NCBI GenBank assembly: GCA_036677425.1 | Contig: JARFVT010000013.1 | Span: 1,302,001 to 1,366,000 of the forward strand | Direction: 5' to 3' | From: JARFVT01 sp036677425 | GTDB taxonomy: Bacteria > Pseudomonadota > Alphaproteobacteria > UBA8366 > Aestuariispiraceae | Length of the DNA stretch: 64,000 nt | In this document: one piece after another, positions 46,614 through 56,074 of the stretch | How the letters are laid out: each line of letters starts with the position of its first letter | Position numbering within the stretch: the stretch's first letter is position 1 | The notes under the pieces: model-generated | Seen by the model: the letters and a program-made list of their open reading frames with translations, nothing else | The model's database searches: none | What the model was told of the DNA's origin: nothing | Position numbers and translations under genes: made by a program

Positions 46614-48059
46614 CTAATTGTGTTTGAGGACAACAGTTTTTGATATTGTGAATTCATGCATAGCAGCGAGGCCCTTTTCACGACCGTGTCCGCTATGTTT
46701 CACTCCGCCAAATGGCAGTTCTACACCGCCACCAGCTCCGTAATTATTTAGAAAAACCTGACCACAATGCAGCTTGCGTGCGAGGCGCATTTGACGACCA
46801 CCATCGTTCGTCCACACCCCGGCGACTAAACCAAAATCTGTTCCATTGGCAATACGAATTGCATCACTCTCATCTTCAAATGGGATCGCTGCAAGGATTG
46901 GCCCAAACACTTCTTTTTGTGCAAGATCACAATCTTCAGGAACCGGCCCATAAAGGGCAGGCAAGGCATAGAAACCAGTTTTAGGAGCATCTTTATCCAA
47001 GCTAGCGCGAGCGATGCATGGTAAACCTTCATCATCACATCGGTCGATAAATTGCTGAACCCGCCCACGTTGTTTTGCGCTGATGAGAGGGCCACAATTT
47101 AAATCTTTTTCATGGGCCCCAACAACGAGATCCGCAATGCGGGCACCAAGCTTTTTAGTAAATACATCGAATATGTCTTTTTGGATAAGCACGCGACTTC
47201 CCGCAGAGCACGTTTGACCAGCATTCTGAACAATCGCTGCGACCACCACAGGTAAAACCGCCTCCATATCTGCATCTGAAAAGATAATTTGTGGCGATTT
47301 TCCACCAAGCTCCAAAACACAAGGGCGATGATGTTGTGCTGAGGCGATCTGAACTAAAGTACCCGCTTCTGGAGACCCTGTGAAAGAAACAAAGTTGATA
47401 TCCGGATGATCTGCCAACGCAGCACCAGCTGTTGCCCCATATCCCGTCACAACATTTAAAGCCCCAGCAGGCAGGCCAGCTTCTTGTGCCAGCTCTGTTA
47501 GACGAAGACATGTCAGACAAGCATCTTCAGCAGGTTTCAAAACTGTTGCATTACCAGTCGCCAGCGCAGGTGCCAAGGTTCTACCATACATTTGTGCAGG
47601 GTAATTCCACGGAATGATATGCCCTGTAACTCCATGAGCTTCCCGAATAACAGAGACAAAATAGCCATCTAGATAGGGAATAGTTTCTCCATGGATTTTA
47701 TCGGCTGCCCCACCATAAAATTCAAAGTAACGGGCACATGCAATGATATCGGCACGGGCCTGTGTCATTGGCTTACCTGTATCTTTTGCTTCTAAAACAG
47801 CTAGGCTCTCAGTATTTTCAAGAATCAATACGCTTAGGCGATGAAGAATACGGCCCCGCTCAACAGGCGCCATTATGCCCCATTCGCCCTCCATGCTTTT
47901 ACGTGCAGCCACAACAGCAAGGTCAATATCTGCCGCTCCACCATCTGCGATCTGTGCAAATATCTGCCCATCACTTGGGGAAACCACATCAATCATTTTA
48001 CCAGACAAAGCTGCTACCCATTGTCCATCCACAAAAATTTTGCCCGCATTCATACTCAA
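46614..48059 (-). CDS. NAD(P)-dependent aldehyde dehydrogenase
   Basis: 481 residues. Catalytic Cys284 in NAGQTCSAGSR, catalytic Glu in LELGGKSPQ, cofactor-binding FTGSPEAGTLV and the N-terminal oxyanion Asn in IPWNYPA. C-terminal LPFGGVKHSGHGRE. First gene of the leftward transport operon, 40 bases before the SDR gene. Probably oxidises an aldehyde from the imported compound to an acid. The 282 bases upstream hold the divergent promoter region shared with a LysR gene. Confidence 0.93.
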   Translation of the reverse strand: MSMNAGKIFVDGQWVAALSGKMIDVVSPSDGQIFAQIADGGAADIDLAVVAARKSMEGEWGIMAPVERGRILHRLSVLILENTESLAVLEAKDTGKPMTQARADIIACARYFEFYGGAADKIHGETIPYLDGYFVSVIREAHGVTGHIIPWNYPAQMYGRTLAPALATGNATVLKPAEDACLTCLRLTELAQEAGLPAGALNVVTGYGATAGAALADHPDINFVSFTGSPEAGTLVQIASAQHHRPCVLELGGKSPQIIFSDADMEAVLPVVVAAIVQNAGQTCSAGSRVLIQKDIFDVFTKKLGARIADLVVGAHEKDLNCGPLISAKQRGRVQQFIDRCDDEGLPCIARASLDKDAPKTGFYALPALYGPVPEDCDLAQKEVFGPILAAIPFEDESDAIRIANGTDFGLVAGVWTNDGGRQMRLARKLHCGQVFLNNYGAGGGVELPFGGVKHSGHGREKGLAAMHEFTISKTVVLKHN

Positions 48060-48341
48060 TCACCTATTTCTTTTCATTTCTAAGACACAAACCGCACCAT
48101 TAGTGCCCTTGCGAACCCACTAAAAAATGGAACATAATTTAGTTGCATTTTCGATAAGCATTCCCAGCACTTATGGCTGTTACCTCTCATAGAACGATGA
48201 AACTATTAAAACTCTACCTGTTAATTAGCCATGCGTATAATGCTAATTATACATATTTGACATAACAAAATAGTATGGACGAGGAAGTAGAAATATTTTA
48301 GTATTCGACCTAAATGAAATTTTCGATTGAAAGTATTTGAA

Positions 48342-49273
48342 ATGAGCATAAATCTAAACCTGACACACCTCTCAAACTTCATCCAAGTAGTTGAATGGGG
48401 AAGTATTTCCAAAGCCGCCCTATTTCTAAATGTGGCTCAACCTGCGCTCACACGACAAATCAAAGCCCTTGAAGATTCATTGGGCGTAAAGATGCTGCGA
48501 AGACATAGCTGGGGGGTGGAACCAACTAAAAATGGTAAATTGCTTTTGGAGCATGCACGGCGCATTCAAAGAGAATGCCAATTGGTGAGCGAGAGTATTC
48601 AGCTGAACCAAAAGAACCCCGCCGGTAATATATATCTTGGCGTGCCTTCAGCCTATGCATTATCCCTAGTCCCATCGCTTTTACAGCGGATGAAAGTCGC
48701 CTACCCCTTGATAAGCATCCATATCGTAGAAGCTTTCAGCGGCACCATTCATGAATGGTTGGTTACAGGACGATTAGATCTGGCGGTTCTCTATTATTCT
48801 AAAGAACATGACATGATGGAAGCACAGGACTTCATTGACGAGGAAATGATAGCACTTGGGGCAAAGGGTACTTTTGGCGGGGAAACAAAAATCGACATGA
48901 CCAAGTTAACCGATCAAAAATTGATTGTCGCTTGGCGACCGCATTTACATAGATTGGCGATTGAATCTGCTTTTCTTAATAATAAAATTTCATTTGAGCC
49001 CGGTATAGAAATTGATTCTATGGCGTGTATGATCGAACTAGCCCACAGGGGGGAAGGTATCACAATCCTACCGCCATCCGCGGTTACCAGAGAGATAGAG
49101 AGCAGACGCATAGATGGCATTCCTGTTTCACCGGGGATACCATTGAAAACAGTTCTTGGGTTGCCCCCGGTCGCCAACCCACCCGCGCGGTGCGTATTGT
49201 AACAGAAGAGCTTCGCAAACTTGCAAGTGACTTGGCCGCTAAGACAGGCTGGAAATACAGCAGTGGGACATAA
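48342..49273 (+). CDS. LysR-family regulator of the transport operon, frameshifted near its end
   Basis: HTH: FIQVVEWGSISKAALFLNVA and QPALTRQIKALE; then the effector domain (NPAGNIYLGVPSAYALSLVP). Read divergently from the ALDH gene, so the probable regulator of that operon. The frame ends early (…PPVANPPARCVL) at 49200. A shift at the C5 run 49164-49168 restores a family-like tail, GRQPTRAVRIVTEELRKLA, ending at 49273, just before the convergent lyase gene. One extra C would make the gene whole. Start at ATG 48342; a TTG lies 15 bases upstream. Confidence 0.82.
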
Positions 49274-49281
49274 GATATAAT

Positions 49282-50103
49282 CTACTCATGACCCGCGCCC
49301 GCTTCTAGTAGTCTGCGGGCTTTTTCAATTACGGGGCGGTCAACCATTGCGCCATCGATACGGGCGACGGATCCGCCCTTTACTGCATCCATCACGCGCG
49401 TTGCCCAGTTCAGTTCTTCTGAACTAGGAAACCATATTTTTTTAATACAGAGTACCTGCTTTGGATGTATGGCCAATTTTCCACCAAACCCGAGGCCTAA
49501 GGCGCGTTTAGCATCCTTTTCAACCTCACCCATATCGTCAAGCTCTGTCGTGACCCCGTCAAGGGGTGCCACCAATCCGGTTAGGCGGGAACGCAAAATG
49601 ATTTCACTTCGTGCCATTAAAAGGGCCTCCCATGTGTGAGAACAATTTAGATCAAGCGCGAAATCAAGAGACCCAAACGCAACTTGTGAAACAGTGTCTT
49701 GTCTCATGATTTCTGCGAGGTTATCCAACCCCACCGCCGTTTCAATTAAAGGAATCACCGGGAATTGTTTTGCTGCCAGTTCTAGGAGGGTTCTAATACT
49801 TTGCGCGTCTTCAGCTTTTGGCAAAATGATGCCATCAGCAGAAGAAAGGGCAACAGCTGCAATGTCGTCGTGAAACCAATCACTATTTACATCATTAACG
49901 CGGATATATAGAGGGCATTGTCGTTTTTTTTCGAGGGTCTCTAAGTTATTTCGAGCCTGAATTTTATTTTCAGGCGCAACGGCATCTTCGAGATCGACAA
50001 TGATCGCATCTGCCCCACTCACCAATGCCTTTCCAATTCGATCAGGCCTATCAGCAGGTACAAAAAGTGGTGAAATCAAGCATAAAGATTGATTGTTTTT
50101 CAT
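49282..50103 (-). CDS. CitE-like CoA-ester lyase, probable citramalyl-CoA lyase
   Basis: 273 residues of the HpcH/HpaI/CitE family. LFVPADRPDRIGKALVSGAD, IVDLEDAVAPENK (Asp/Glu metal ligands), YIRVNDVNSDWF, LPKAEDAQSI and IPLIETAVGLDNL. Members cleave citramalyl-CoA, malyl-CoA or related esters to acetyl-CoA plus an oxo acid. The neighbours point to the (S)-citramalyl-CoA lyase (Ccl) role of itaconate breakdown, giving acetyl-CoA and pyruvate. Last gene of its leftward operon, convergent with the LysR gene. Confidence 0.85.
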   Translation of the reverse strand: MKNNQSLCLISPLFVPADRPDRIGKALVSGADAIIVDLEDAVAPENKIQARNNLETLEKKRQCPLYIRVNDVNSDWFHDDIAAVALSSADGIILPKAEDAQSIRTLLELAAKQFPVIPLIETAVGLDNLAEIMRQDTVSQVAFGSLDFALDLNCSHTWEALLMARSEIILRSRLTGLVAPLDGVTTELDDMGEVEKDAKRALGLGFGGKLAIHPKQVLCIKKIWFPSSEELNWATRVMDAVKGGSVARIDGAMVDRPVIEKARRLLEAGAGHE

Positions 50104-50164
50104 CCTATAATCCTCTTACAGTTTTTTAGATCTGCAGCACATGAATATTTATTCCCGAAGGATG

Positions 50165-51550
50165 TTAAAAAATTAGATTTTGGCAGTGCTTAGCATTCAC
50201 AACATCCCATAAACGCGCCAGCAATGGATCAAGCTCTCTTTCAGAAACAGCATCTGAAAAGCGTACTAAAGAGCGAACTTTTGTATCAATTTCTGTTCTT
50301 GAAAGTGTGTTCTCAGGATCGCCCTTTGGTGTCTCTACCTGAGCTTCAAATTGTTGACCATCCACCGTATTCACACATACGCGCCCTTGCCAACTCTGAG
50401 GATAAGCGGCATCAATCACCGGATCAAATACCATTTCCACACGATCGAGAAAAGATAACGTAGCATCATCTTGCAAAACTTTTGAAAATGCCACGACACC
50501 AGCCTTGCCATGGACAGCAATAAGCCCGACAACGGCTGCCATACAGAATTTGGCTTGATGAACAGATTGTGGATGACGCACAGGGCCAAGAACATCAATT
50601 GCCGCTTGATGAACATACGCGACAACAGATTTAACATCCCCATATTTTAGATTATTTTCGGTCATAACTTTTAACATAGCATCCGCTGAAGGATGCGTAT
50701 GGCGACATGAAGAATGGAATTTAAAGGATGTCTCTAGAACGGTCCAGCGCCCCCCCAACCCATCTATAAGGCGATCAGGATTAGCGTCACTGGACATTCC
50801 AGCTGCCATACCTTGTGGGCCTTCCAAAATATCGCTCGCACCTGTGAACCCTTTATGTGCAAGCCATGCAGATAAGACTCCTTCTGCTGGGGATTTACCT
50901 GCATGTAATTGTTTACTGTCGGCGGCATCACGTAAAAATTCCCACAACCCAGCCGATTGAGTACCGGCGGAACCAAAGGCATTTAGCATTGATTGCAAAT
51001 CAAGGTTATAGAGTTTTCCGGCTGCTGCAGCTGCAGCCAAGGTCCCAACGGTGCCTGTGGTGTGAAAGACTTTATAATGACTACGCCCCAAAAACTCACC
51101 AATACGAATACCGACTTCATAACCAGCAATACATGCGACAATAAACTCTTTTCCCGAAGCGCCAGTTTCCTGCGCCACCGCAAGCGCAGCAGGGAACACC
51201 ACGGCGGCTGGATGAAATACGGATCCATTATGAACATCATCTTGTTCAGATATATGACTGGACGACCCATTTACCAATGCGGCAAAAAAAGCAGAAGTTT
51301 TTTGTCGATTAACTAAAATTTCTGCCGCACCAGAACGAGGCCCCATGGCATCTGCAAATGCCTCCATAATATCTATGGCGCGATGGCCTTTACCAGAAAA
51401 GGTCGACCCCACCCAATCAACAAACAGATCGACCATGCGTGCAACCACACTGTCAGGAATGTCATCATATGTAAGATCTGCAGCAAATGCCGCTAGAACA
51501 GCACTTTTAGTATTAATATTCTGAAGTTCCGGCTTAGATTGAATATTCAT
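50165..51550 (-). CDS. MmgE/PrpD family protein (cis-aconitate decarboxylase / 2-methylcitrate dehydratase fold)
   Basis: 461 residues. Conserved SSHISEQDDVHNGSVFHPAAV and the GKSPAEGVLSAWLA helix are active-site regions of the fold, which covers 2-methylcitrate dehydratase and cis-aconitate decarboxylase. The itaconate locus of Pseudomonas also carries an MmgE/PrpD gene of unproven role. Nine bases upstream lies the acyl-CoA dehydrogenase stop. There is no prpB or prpC nearby, so a 2-methylcitrate role is less likely. Confidence 0.88.
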   Translation of the reverse strand: MNIQSKPELQNINTKSAVLAAFAADLTYDDIPDSVVARMVDLFVDWVGSTFSGKGHRAIDIMEAFADAMGPRSGAAEILVNRQKTSAFFAALVNGSSSHISEQDDVHNGSVFHPAAVVFPAALAVAQETGASGKEFIVACIAGYEVGIRIGEFLGRSHYKVFHTTGTVGTLAAAAAAGKLYNLDLQSMLNAFGSAGTQSAGLWEFLRDAADSKQLHAGKSPAEGVLSAWLAHKGFTGASDILEGPQGMAAGMSSDANPDRLIDGLGGRWTVLETSFKFHSSCRHTHPSADAMLKVMTENNLKYGDVKSVVAYVHQAAIDVLGPVRHPQSVHQAKFCMAAVVGLIAVHGKAGVVAFSKVLQDDATLSFLDRVEMVFDPVIDAAYPQSWQGRVCVNTVDGQQFEAQVETPKGDPENTLSRTEIDTKVRSLVRFSDAVSERELDPLLARLWDVVNAKHCQNLIF

Positions 51551-51558
51551 GGTGTTTC

Positions 51559-52716
51559 CTAAAACGAACGGGGTAAATCTAGAATATGTTCCGCCACATA
51601 GGATAGAATCAGGTTGGTCGAAATTGGGGCTACTTGATAAAGCCTCGTTTCACGGAATTTCCGCTCCACATCATATTCAGTCGCAAATCCAAATCCCCCA
51701 TGGAACTGGAGGCAGCAATTCGCCGCCTCCCACGATGCGTCAGCCGCAAGTAGTTTCGCCATATTGGCTTGTGATCCGCAAGGCAGATGAGCATCAAATC
51801 GACGACAGGACTCAAACCTCATTAGATTGGCAGCTTCTACATTCACATAGGCTCGCGCGATGGGAAATTGAACTCCTTGATTCTGACCAATAGGTCGATC
51901 AAAAACTGTCCGTTCTTTCACATAAGCTGAAACCTTATCGATAAACCAATATCCATCACCGATACATTCCGCAGCAATCAAGGTTCGTTCAGCATTGAGG
52001 CCATCTAGAATATACCGAAAACCTTTACCTTCTTCCCCGATTAAGTTTTCTGCAGGAATTTCAAGATCATCAAAAAAGACTTCATTCGTCTCGTGATTAA
52101 CCATATTGCGGATAGGGTTAATGGTCATACCATTCCCCAAAGCCGATTTAATATCTACCAGAAAAATTGATAGCCCTTCAGATTTCTTTTTTACATCCGC
52201 AAGTGGGGTTGTGCGGGCCAACAAAATCATAAGGTCAGAATGTTGAATCCTACTAATCCAAACCTTTTGACCGTTCACAACATAACGATCCCCCTTTTTA
52301 ACAGCTACGGTTTTCAATTTCGTTGTGTCGGTACCCGTAGAAGGCTCAGTCACAGCCATGGATTGTAAACGCAGCTCACCAGAAGCAATTTTTGGTAAAT
52401 ATTTCTTCTTTTGTTCATCAGACCCATGACGCAATAAAGTACTCATATTGTACATCTGTCCGTGACAGTGGCCCGCATTTCCCCCGCTATGATTGATTTC
52501 CTCCATAACAATTGAAGCTTCCGTTAAACCAAGCCCCGACCCTCCATATTCTTCAGGAATCATCGCAGCCAACCAACCCGCTTCTGTCAGTGCGTTGATG
52601 AACTCTTCTGGATAAGTTGCATCCTCGCCATGTTTACGATGATACTCTGCTGGATATTGACTACACAAACCTCTTAGGGCGTCCCGTAAATCTTGATATT
52701 CGTCTTCATTTTCCAT
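51559..52716 (-). CDS. Acyl-CoA dehydrogenase family protein
   Basis: 385 residues, FAD-dependent fold. AVTEPSTGTDTTKLKT and VNGQKVWIS are FAD/substrate-binding motifs; QFHGGFGFATEYDVER is the C-terminal signature. At the usual MCAD Glu position the sequence reads LYQVAP in place of IYEG, but Glu in GLNAERTLIAAE matches the alternative isovaleryl/long-chain position. It probably acts on a short branched or dicarboxylic acyl-CoA. The matching gene of the Pseudomonas itaconate locus has no settled function. Confidence 0.88.
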   Translation of the reverse strand: MENEDEYQDLRDALRGLCSQYPAEYHRKHGEDATYPEEFINALTEAGWLAAMIPEEYGGSGLGLTEASIVMEEINHSGGNAGHCHGQMYNMSTLLRHGSDEQKKKYLPKIASGELRLQSMAVTEPSTGTDTTKLKTVAVKKGDRYVVNGQKVWISRIQHSDLMILLARTTPLADVKKKSEGLSIFLVDIKSALGNGMTINPIRNMVNHETNEVFFDDLEIPAENLIGEEGKGFRYILDGLNAERTLIAAECIGDGYWFIDKVSAYVKERTVFDRPIGQNQGVQFPIARAYVNVEAANLMRFESCRRFDAHLPCGSQANMAKLLAADASWEAANCCLQFHGGFGFATEYDVERKFRETRLYQVAPISTNLILSYVAEHILDLPRSF

Positions 52717-52754
52717 GTTTTACCTACTATATTTCTATTTAAATTATGTTAATT

Positions 52755-53894
52755 TTAATCAGCTAGCCCTAATTCACACAGTATGGCGACGTTATGTTGT
52801 CCGACCTCTGGTACAGGGCCCATCCTCGGCTCCCAGCCCTCTCCAGAAGCAGGAACCAAAGCAGGCATAACACCAGCGGAAGTTTCCACTTCCCGCCAGC
52901 GATTTCGCGCTTTGAGTTGAGGATGATTCCAAACACCAGCCATATCATTAACACTGGCTGTCCCTATATTTGCTTTCTCAAGCCTTGCCATAGCCTCATC
53001 GGCTGTTAACTGAGAAAATGTATGATTTATTTTCTTATTAATTTCTGCCCGATGGGCCGCACGGCCTGCATTGCCTTTAAATCGAGTATCAACGGCCATG
53101 TCTTCTGCAAGAAGCACCAACCGGCAAAAAGCTGCCCATTCAACATCGTTTTGCAATCCAAAAAAAACGTTACCATCAGCGGTATTATAGGGGCCGTATG
53201 GGAAGATGGTTGCATGTCCCGCACCTGCCCGTGGAGGGGCATCTGCACCTTCAAGTGTGTAGAAAAGAGGATATCCCATCCATTCTGACATTGCTTCCAG
53301 CATGGAAATTTCCACATGGTCACCTTTTCCGGTTTTTTGACGGTTAAGCAGCACCGAAAGAATAGTGTGATACGCAGTCACGCCTGCGGCTATATCGGCA
53401 ATAGATATTCCTGCTTTAACTGGTTGTTCCGGTGTTCCTGTGATGGATAGAAAGCCTGCTTCAGCTTGAATTAACAAATCATAGGCCTTGCGATTTTCAT
53501 ACGGCCCACCTTTGCCATAACCAGAAATAGAACACGTAACCAATGCCGGATATTTTAACCGTAATTGTTCATGACCAAAGCCGAGGCGCTCAGCTGCGCC
53601 CGGCGCAAGATTCTGCACGAATATATCGGCTCGACTTACGAGTTCTTCTAGGCATGCAACATCTTTAGGATCTTTTAAGTTAAGCGCCAGACTTTCTTTT
53701 GATCGGTTTACCCACACGAAATGGCTAGATTGTCCACGCGCGCGCGTATCATAGGCTCGGGCAAAGTCGCCGCCATCTGGGCGTTCAACTTTTATAACCC
53801 GCGCGCCAAGATCAGCCAGTAGTCTGGTACAGTATGGTGCGGCAATAGCTTGTTCTACCGAGACAACTAAATATCCTTCAAGTGGTTTATTCAT
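52755..53894 (-). CDS. CaiB/BaiF CoA transferase, probable itaconate CoA-transferase
   Basis: 379 residues, class III CoA transferase. Nucleophile Asp in NRKAYDLLIQAEAG; VVSVEQAIAAPYCTRLLADLGA at the start and CSISGYGKGGPY are family features. Next to a MaoC hydratase and a CitE lyase this matches the itaconate activation step (Ict, from succinyl-CoA). The start overlaps the hydratase stop by four bases (ATGA). Mesaconate or another C5 diacid is an alternative substrate. Confidence 0.85.
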   Translation of the reverse strand: MNKPLEGYLVVSVEQAIAAPYCTRLLADLGARVIKVERPDGGDFARAYDTRARGQSSHFVWVNRSKESLALNLKDPKDVACLEELVSRADIFVQNLAPGAAERLGFGHEQLRLKYPALVTCSISGYGKGGPYENRKAYDLLIQAEAGFLSITGTPEQPVKAGISIADIAAGVTAYHTILSVLLNRQKTGKGDHVEISMLEAMSEWMGYPLFYTLEGADAPPRAGAGHATIFPYGPYNTADGNVFFGLQNDVEWAAFCRLVLLAEDMAVDTRFKGNAGRAAHRAEINKKINHTFSQLTADEAMARLEKANIGTASVNDMAGVWNHPQLKARNRWREVETSAGVMPALVPASGEGWEPRMGPVPEVGQHNVAILCELGLAD

Positions 53895-54739
53895 GCTGAA
53901 AACTCCGCACTAGCATGCATGGCAAGTTGGCCACTTGCATTACATGCCCATAGGTTAATTTTGCTATTACATTCGTCAAAATCCGCATTCAGAAAAATGC
54001 GTTCCCCTAAAAACAAGGGAGAGACAGCTCTAAACTCAAATGAGCTTAGTTTTTTATTAGATTGTAATTCTTCTGCAAGATCAAGAAGCAACAAAGCGAT
54101 GAGCGGCCAATGAACTACAAGATTGGGATACCCCTCCTTGTCACAGGCATATGACTGATCATAATGAATGCGATGCGTATTGAATGTGATTGCAGAAAAT
54201 CGAAACAATAAGCGTGTATCAGGAAGAATGCTGCGCTGCCATTTTCCCACAGGAATCGGTTCAGCTGTCGACTTTTCTGTAATCTTCAATTTGGCTGCTG
54301 GACGATAGACAATATCTTGATCTTCGCTTCTTAACAGCATGCCATCGTCAGTGTGAACATCATGTTTAACTTTGACAAACATCAAGGCGCCTGATTGCCC
54401 AACCTTATTCTTAACGTCGGTGATAGTGGAGGTTCGAACAACCACATCACCCGTGGCTGCGTGATTATGAAAACGAATCTGGCTACCCGCCCACATCCGT
54501 TGAGGTAAGTCTTTATCTTCAGGCAGAAAACTCCCTCTTTGGGGATGACCATCCTCTGCTAAGGTCGCTTGTAAATCTATTGGTAGGAAATGACACCAAT
54601 GCCATAAGGATGGCAAGGCGTCGCATAGATCTAGATTTTTATCAAAAGTCGCGGTAAATCTTTCTAAAGTAGATGCCGATATGATATCCTTGTAGACACG
54701 TGATTTATTCAAGCATGATATCTGGCTAGATGCCATCAC
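53891..54739 (-). CDS. MaoC/HTD2-type hydratase, probable itaconyl-CoA hydratase
   Basis: 282 residues, a double hot-dog protein similar in length to itaconyl-CoA and mesaconyl-C4-CoA hydratases. WHWCHFLPIDLQATLAEDGHP and MWAGSQIRFH in the N-terminal half, FRFSAITFNTHRIHYDQSYA (the hydratase His-containing motif) and VVHWPLIALLLLDL in the C-terminal half. First gene of the leftward operon; 148 bases from the divergent LysR gene. It would add water to itaconyl-CoA to form citramalyl-CoA. Confidence 0.86.
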   Translation of the reverse strand: MMASSQISCLNKSRVYKDIISASTLERFTATFDKNLDLCDALPSLWHWCHFLPIDLQATLAEDGHPQRGSFLPEDKDLPQRMWAGSQIRFHNHAATGDVVVRTSTITDVKNKVGQSGALMFVKVKHDVHTDDGMLLRSEDQDIVYRPAAKLKITEKSTAEPIPVGKWQRSILPDTRLLFRFSAITFNTHRIHYDQSYACDKEGYPNLVVHWPLIALLLLDLAEELQSNKKLSSFEFRAVSPLFLGERIFLNADFDECNSKINLWACNASGQLAMHASAEFSA

Positions 54740-54844
54740 TCTTTCCTTTTAAAACATGGATGAGCCATGAAAAGATGCCTCGCCCTAAAACCACAGTCTG
54801 TGACCCTACCTATTAAAAGACTTTAAAAGCTATTATTCATTCTG

Positions 54845-54858
54845 TATATTCGAATATA
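54845..54858. promoter_or_regulatory. Candidate LysR operator
   Basis: TATATTCGAATATA, a perfect 14-base palindrome, lies in the 148-base divergent gap between the hydratase operon and its LysR gene, 29 bases before the regulator ATG. The position suits an autoregulated LysR site of the T-N11-A kind. Confidence 0.5.
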
Positions 54859-54887
54859 ATTAATGTATCTTTCGGAAATAACGAAAT

Positions 54888-55787
54888 ATGAATTTTGACC
54901 TAAAAGATCTAAAAGTGTTCCTAGCTATCCTAGAAACAGGAAGCATGTCAGGTGCGTCCCGTAGAACAAATACTTCTGTTTCTGCTGTGCATGAGAGGAT
55001 GAAGCTCCTCGAAGCTCGTGCCGGTATTCCATTGCTAAATAGTGATGTGCGTGGCTCTCGACCTAGCAAAGCTGGCCTCACTCTTGCGAAGCATGCAATG
55101 ATCGTATTATTGGATGCGGAACGTTTAAGTGGCGCAATTGATTCTTTGAAATCCAAAGAAAGCGGCGTAATCAGTGTTCGGGCAAACTCAAGTGCGCTAG
55201 CAAGTTCGTTCCCAGAAATACTCGCACGATTCTTGGCACGCTACCCAGATGTGATAATTGACCTTCGTGAAGAGCTATCTCATGACATAGCCAACGCGGT
55301 TCGCGAAGGGAATGCTGATTTTGGCATTGCGGAAGAAAATACAAATCTAGAAGGCTTGAAGACTGAACGCTTCTTGTCTGAACGTCTCGTCATATTGTTA
55401 CCGCCTGGTCATCGACTCCAAAATCGTAATACAGTTAGTTTCGAGCAAATTTCAGAGGAAAGTTTTATCGGCCTAGATGAACATTCTGCGATTCATACAT
55501 ATCTTCTTAAACAAGAAAACATAACCGGAAAAGCGCTAACAACGCGGATTAGATTACGTAGTTTTGATGGTGTTTGTCGAATGGTCGCAGCCGGAGCAGG
55601 CGTTGCAATTGTACCATCCGCCGCGATCCCATCATCTGCGATTGAAAGTGGAGCACGGGCCATTGCGATTTCTGATAAGTGGTCCATACGTAATCTTGTT
55701 ATTTGCCAATCCCCAAACCGCCCACACAGTACGCTCATTCAAGGACTTGTTGACCGACTTACAAATCAAACGGAATTGTCAGAGTAA
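54888..55787 (+). CDS. LysR-family regulator of the C5-acid operon (RipR-like position)
   Basis: 299 residues. HTH near the N-terminus (LAILETGSMSGASRRTNTSV and SAVHERMKLLEARAG), then an effector-binding domain from about residue 90 (GVISVRANSSALASSFPEIL, FGIAEENTNLEGL, VCRMVAAGAGVAIVPSAA). Read divergently from the hydratase / CoA transferase / lyase operon, which is the arrangement of the itaconate-responsive regulator in other bacteria. Likely inducer is itaconate or its CoA ester; inference only. Its stop is 17 bases before an IS6 end. Confidence 0.88.
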   Translation: MNFDLKDLKVFLAILETGSMSGASRRTNTSVSAVHERMKLLEARAGIPLLNSDVRGSRPSKAGLTLAKHAMIVLLDAERLSGAIDSLKSKESGVISVRANSSALASSFPEILARFLARYPDVIIDLREELSHDIANAVREGNADFGIAEENTNLEGLKTERFLSERLVILLPPGHRLQNRNTVSFEQISEESFIGLDEHSAIHTYLLKQENITGKALTTRIRLRSFDGVCRMVAAGAGVAIVPSAAIPSSAIESGARAIAISDKWSIRNLVICQSPNRPHSTLIQGLVDRLTNQTELSE

Positions 55788-55804
55788 ATTGAACACTCAT
55801 AGAG

Positions 55805-56074
55805 GGCTCTGTCAGAATAAATAATTCGACCCCAATTTAACACAATTTGCGAAAATTTATGTAATACCAAGTTGCTGCCATTCGGTGAGGGCAGCATCAC
55901 GTTGAACCTTAAATCTATCTCTTGTATTTTGATGGCGTTCTTTGTTGAAGTGATTGAAGATGGGAATTTTTCCATCGCCCTAACTTCTTGAATTTCTTGG
56001 TTCCCAATAACCTTCATAGCGGCTCGATAAGAGCGTAATCTATCGGTGACAATAATTCTTGCTTCCCATAGCAC
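55805..56074 (-). mobile_element. IS6-family remnant with one terminal repeat
   Basis: Begins with GGCTCTGTCAGAATAA, close to the GGCTCTGTTGCAAA terminal repeat of IS6-type elements. Transposase pieces on the minus strand are ARIIVTDRLRSYRAAMKVIG (upstream) and, in another frame, HFNKERHQNTRDRFKVQRDA ending EWQQLGIT-stop at 55857. The stretch between them in intact relatives, including the last catalytic residue region, is missing, and the 5' half is gone. Marks the right edge of the catabolic island. Confidence 0.75.

Noticed and set aside
47155..47520. 121-codon frame in the aldehyde dehydrogenase
   Set aside because: Alternative phase of a clear ALDH; no independent features.
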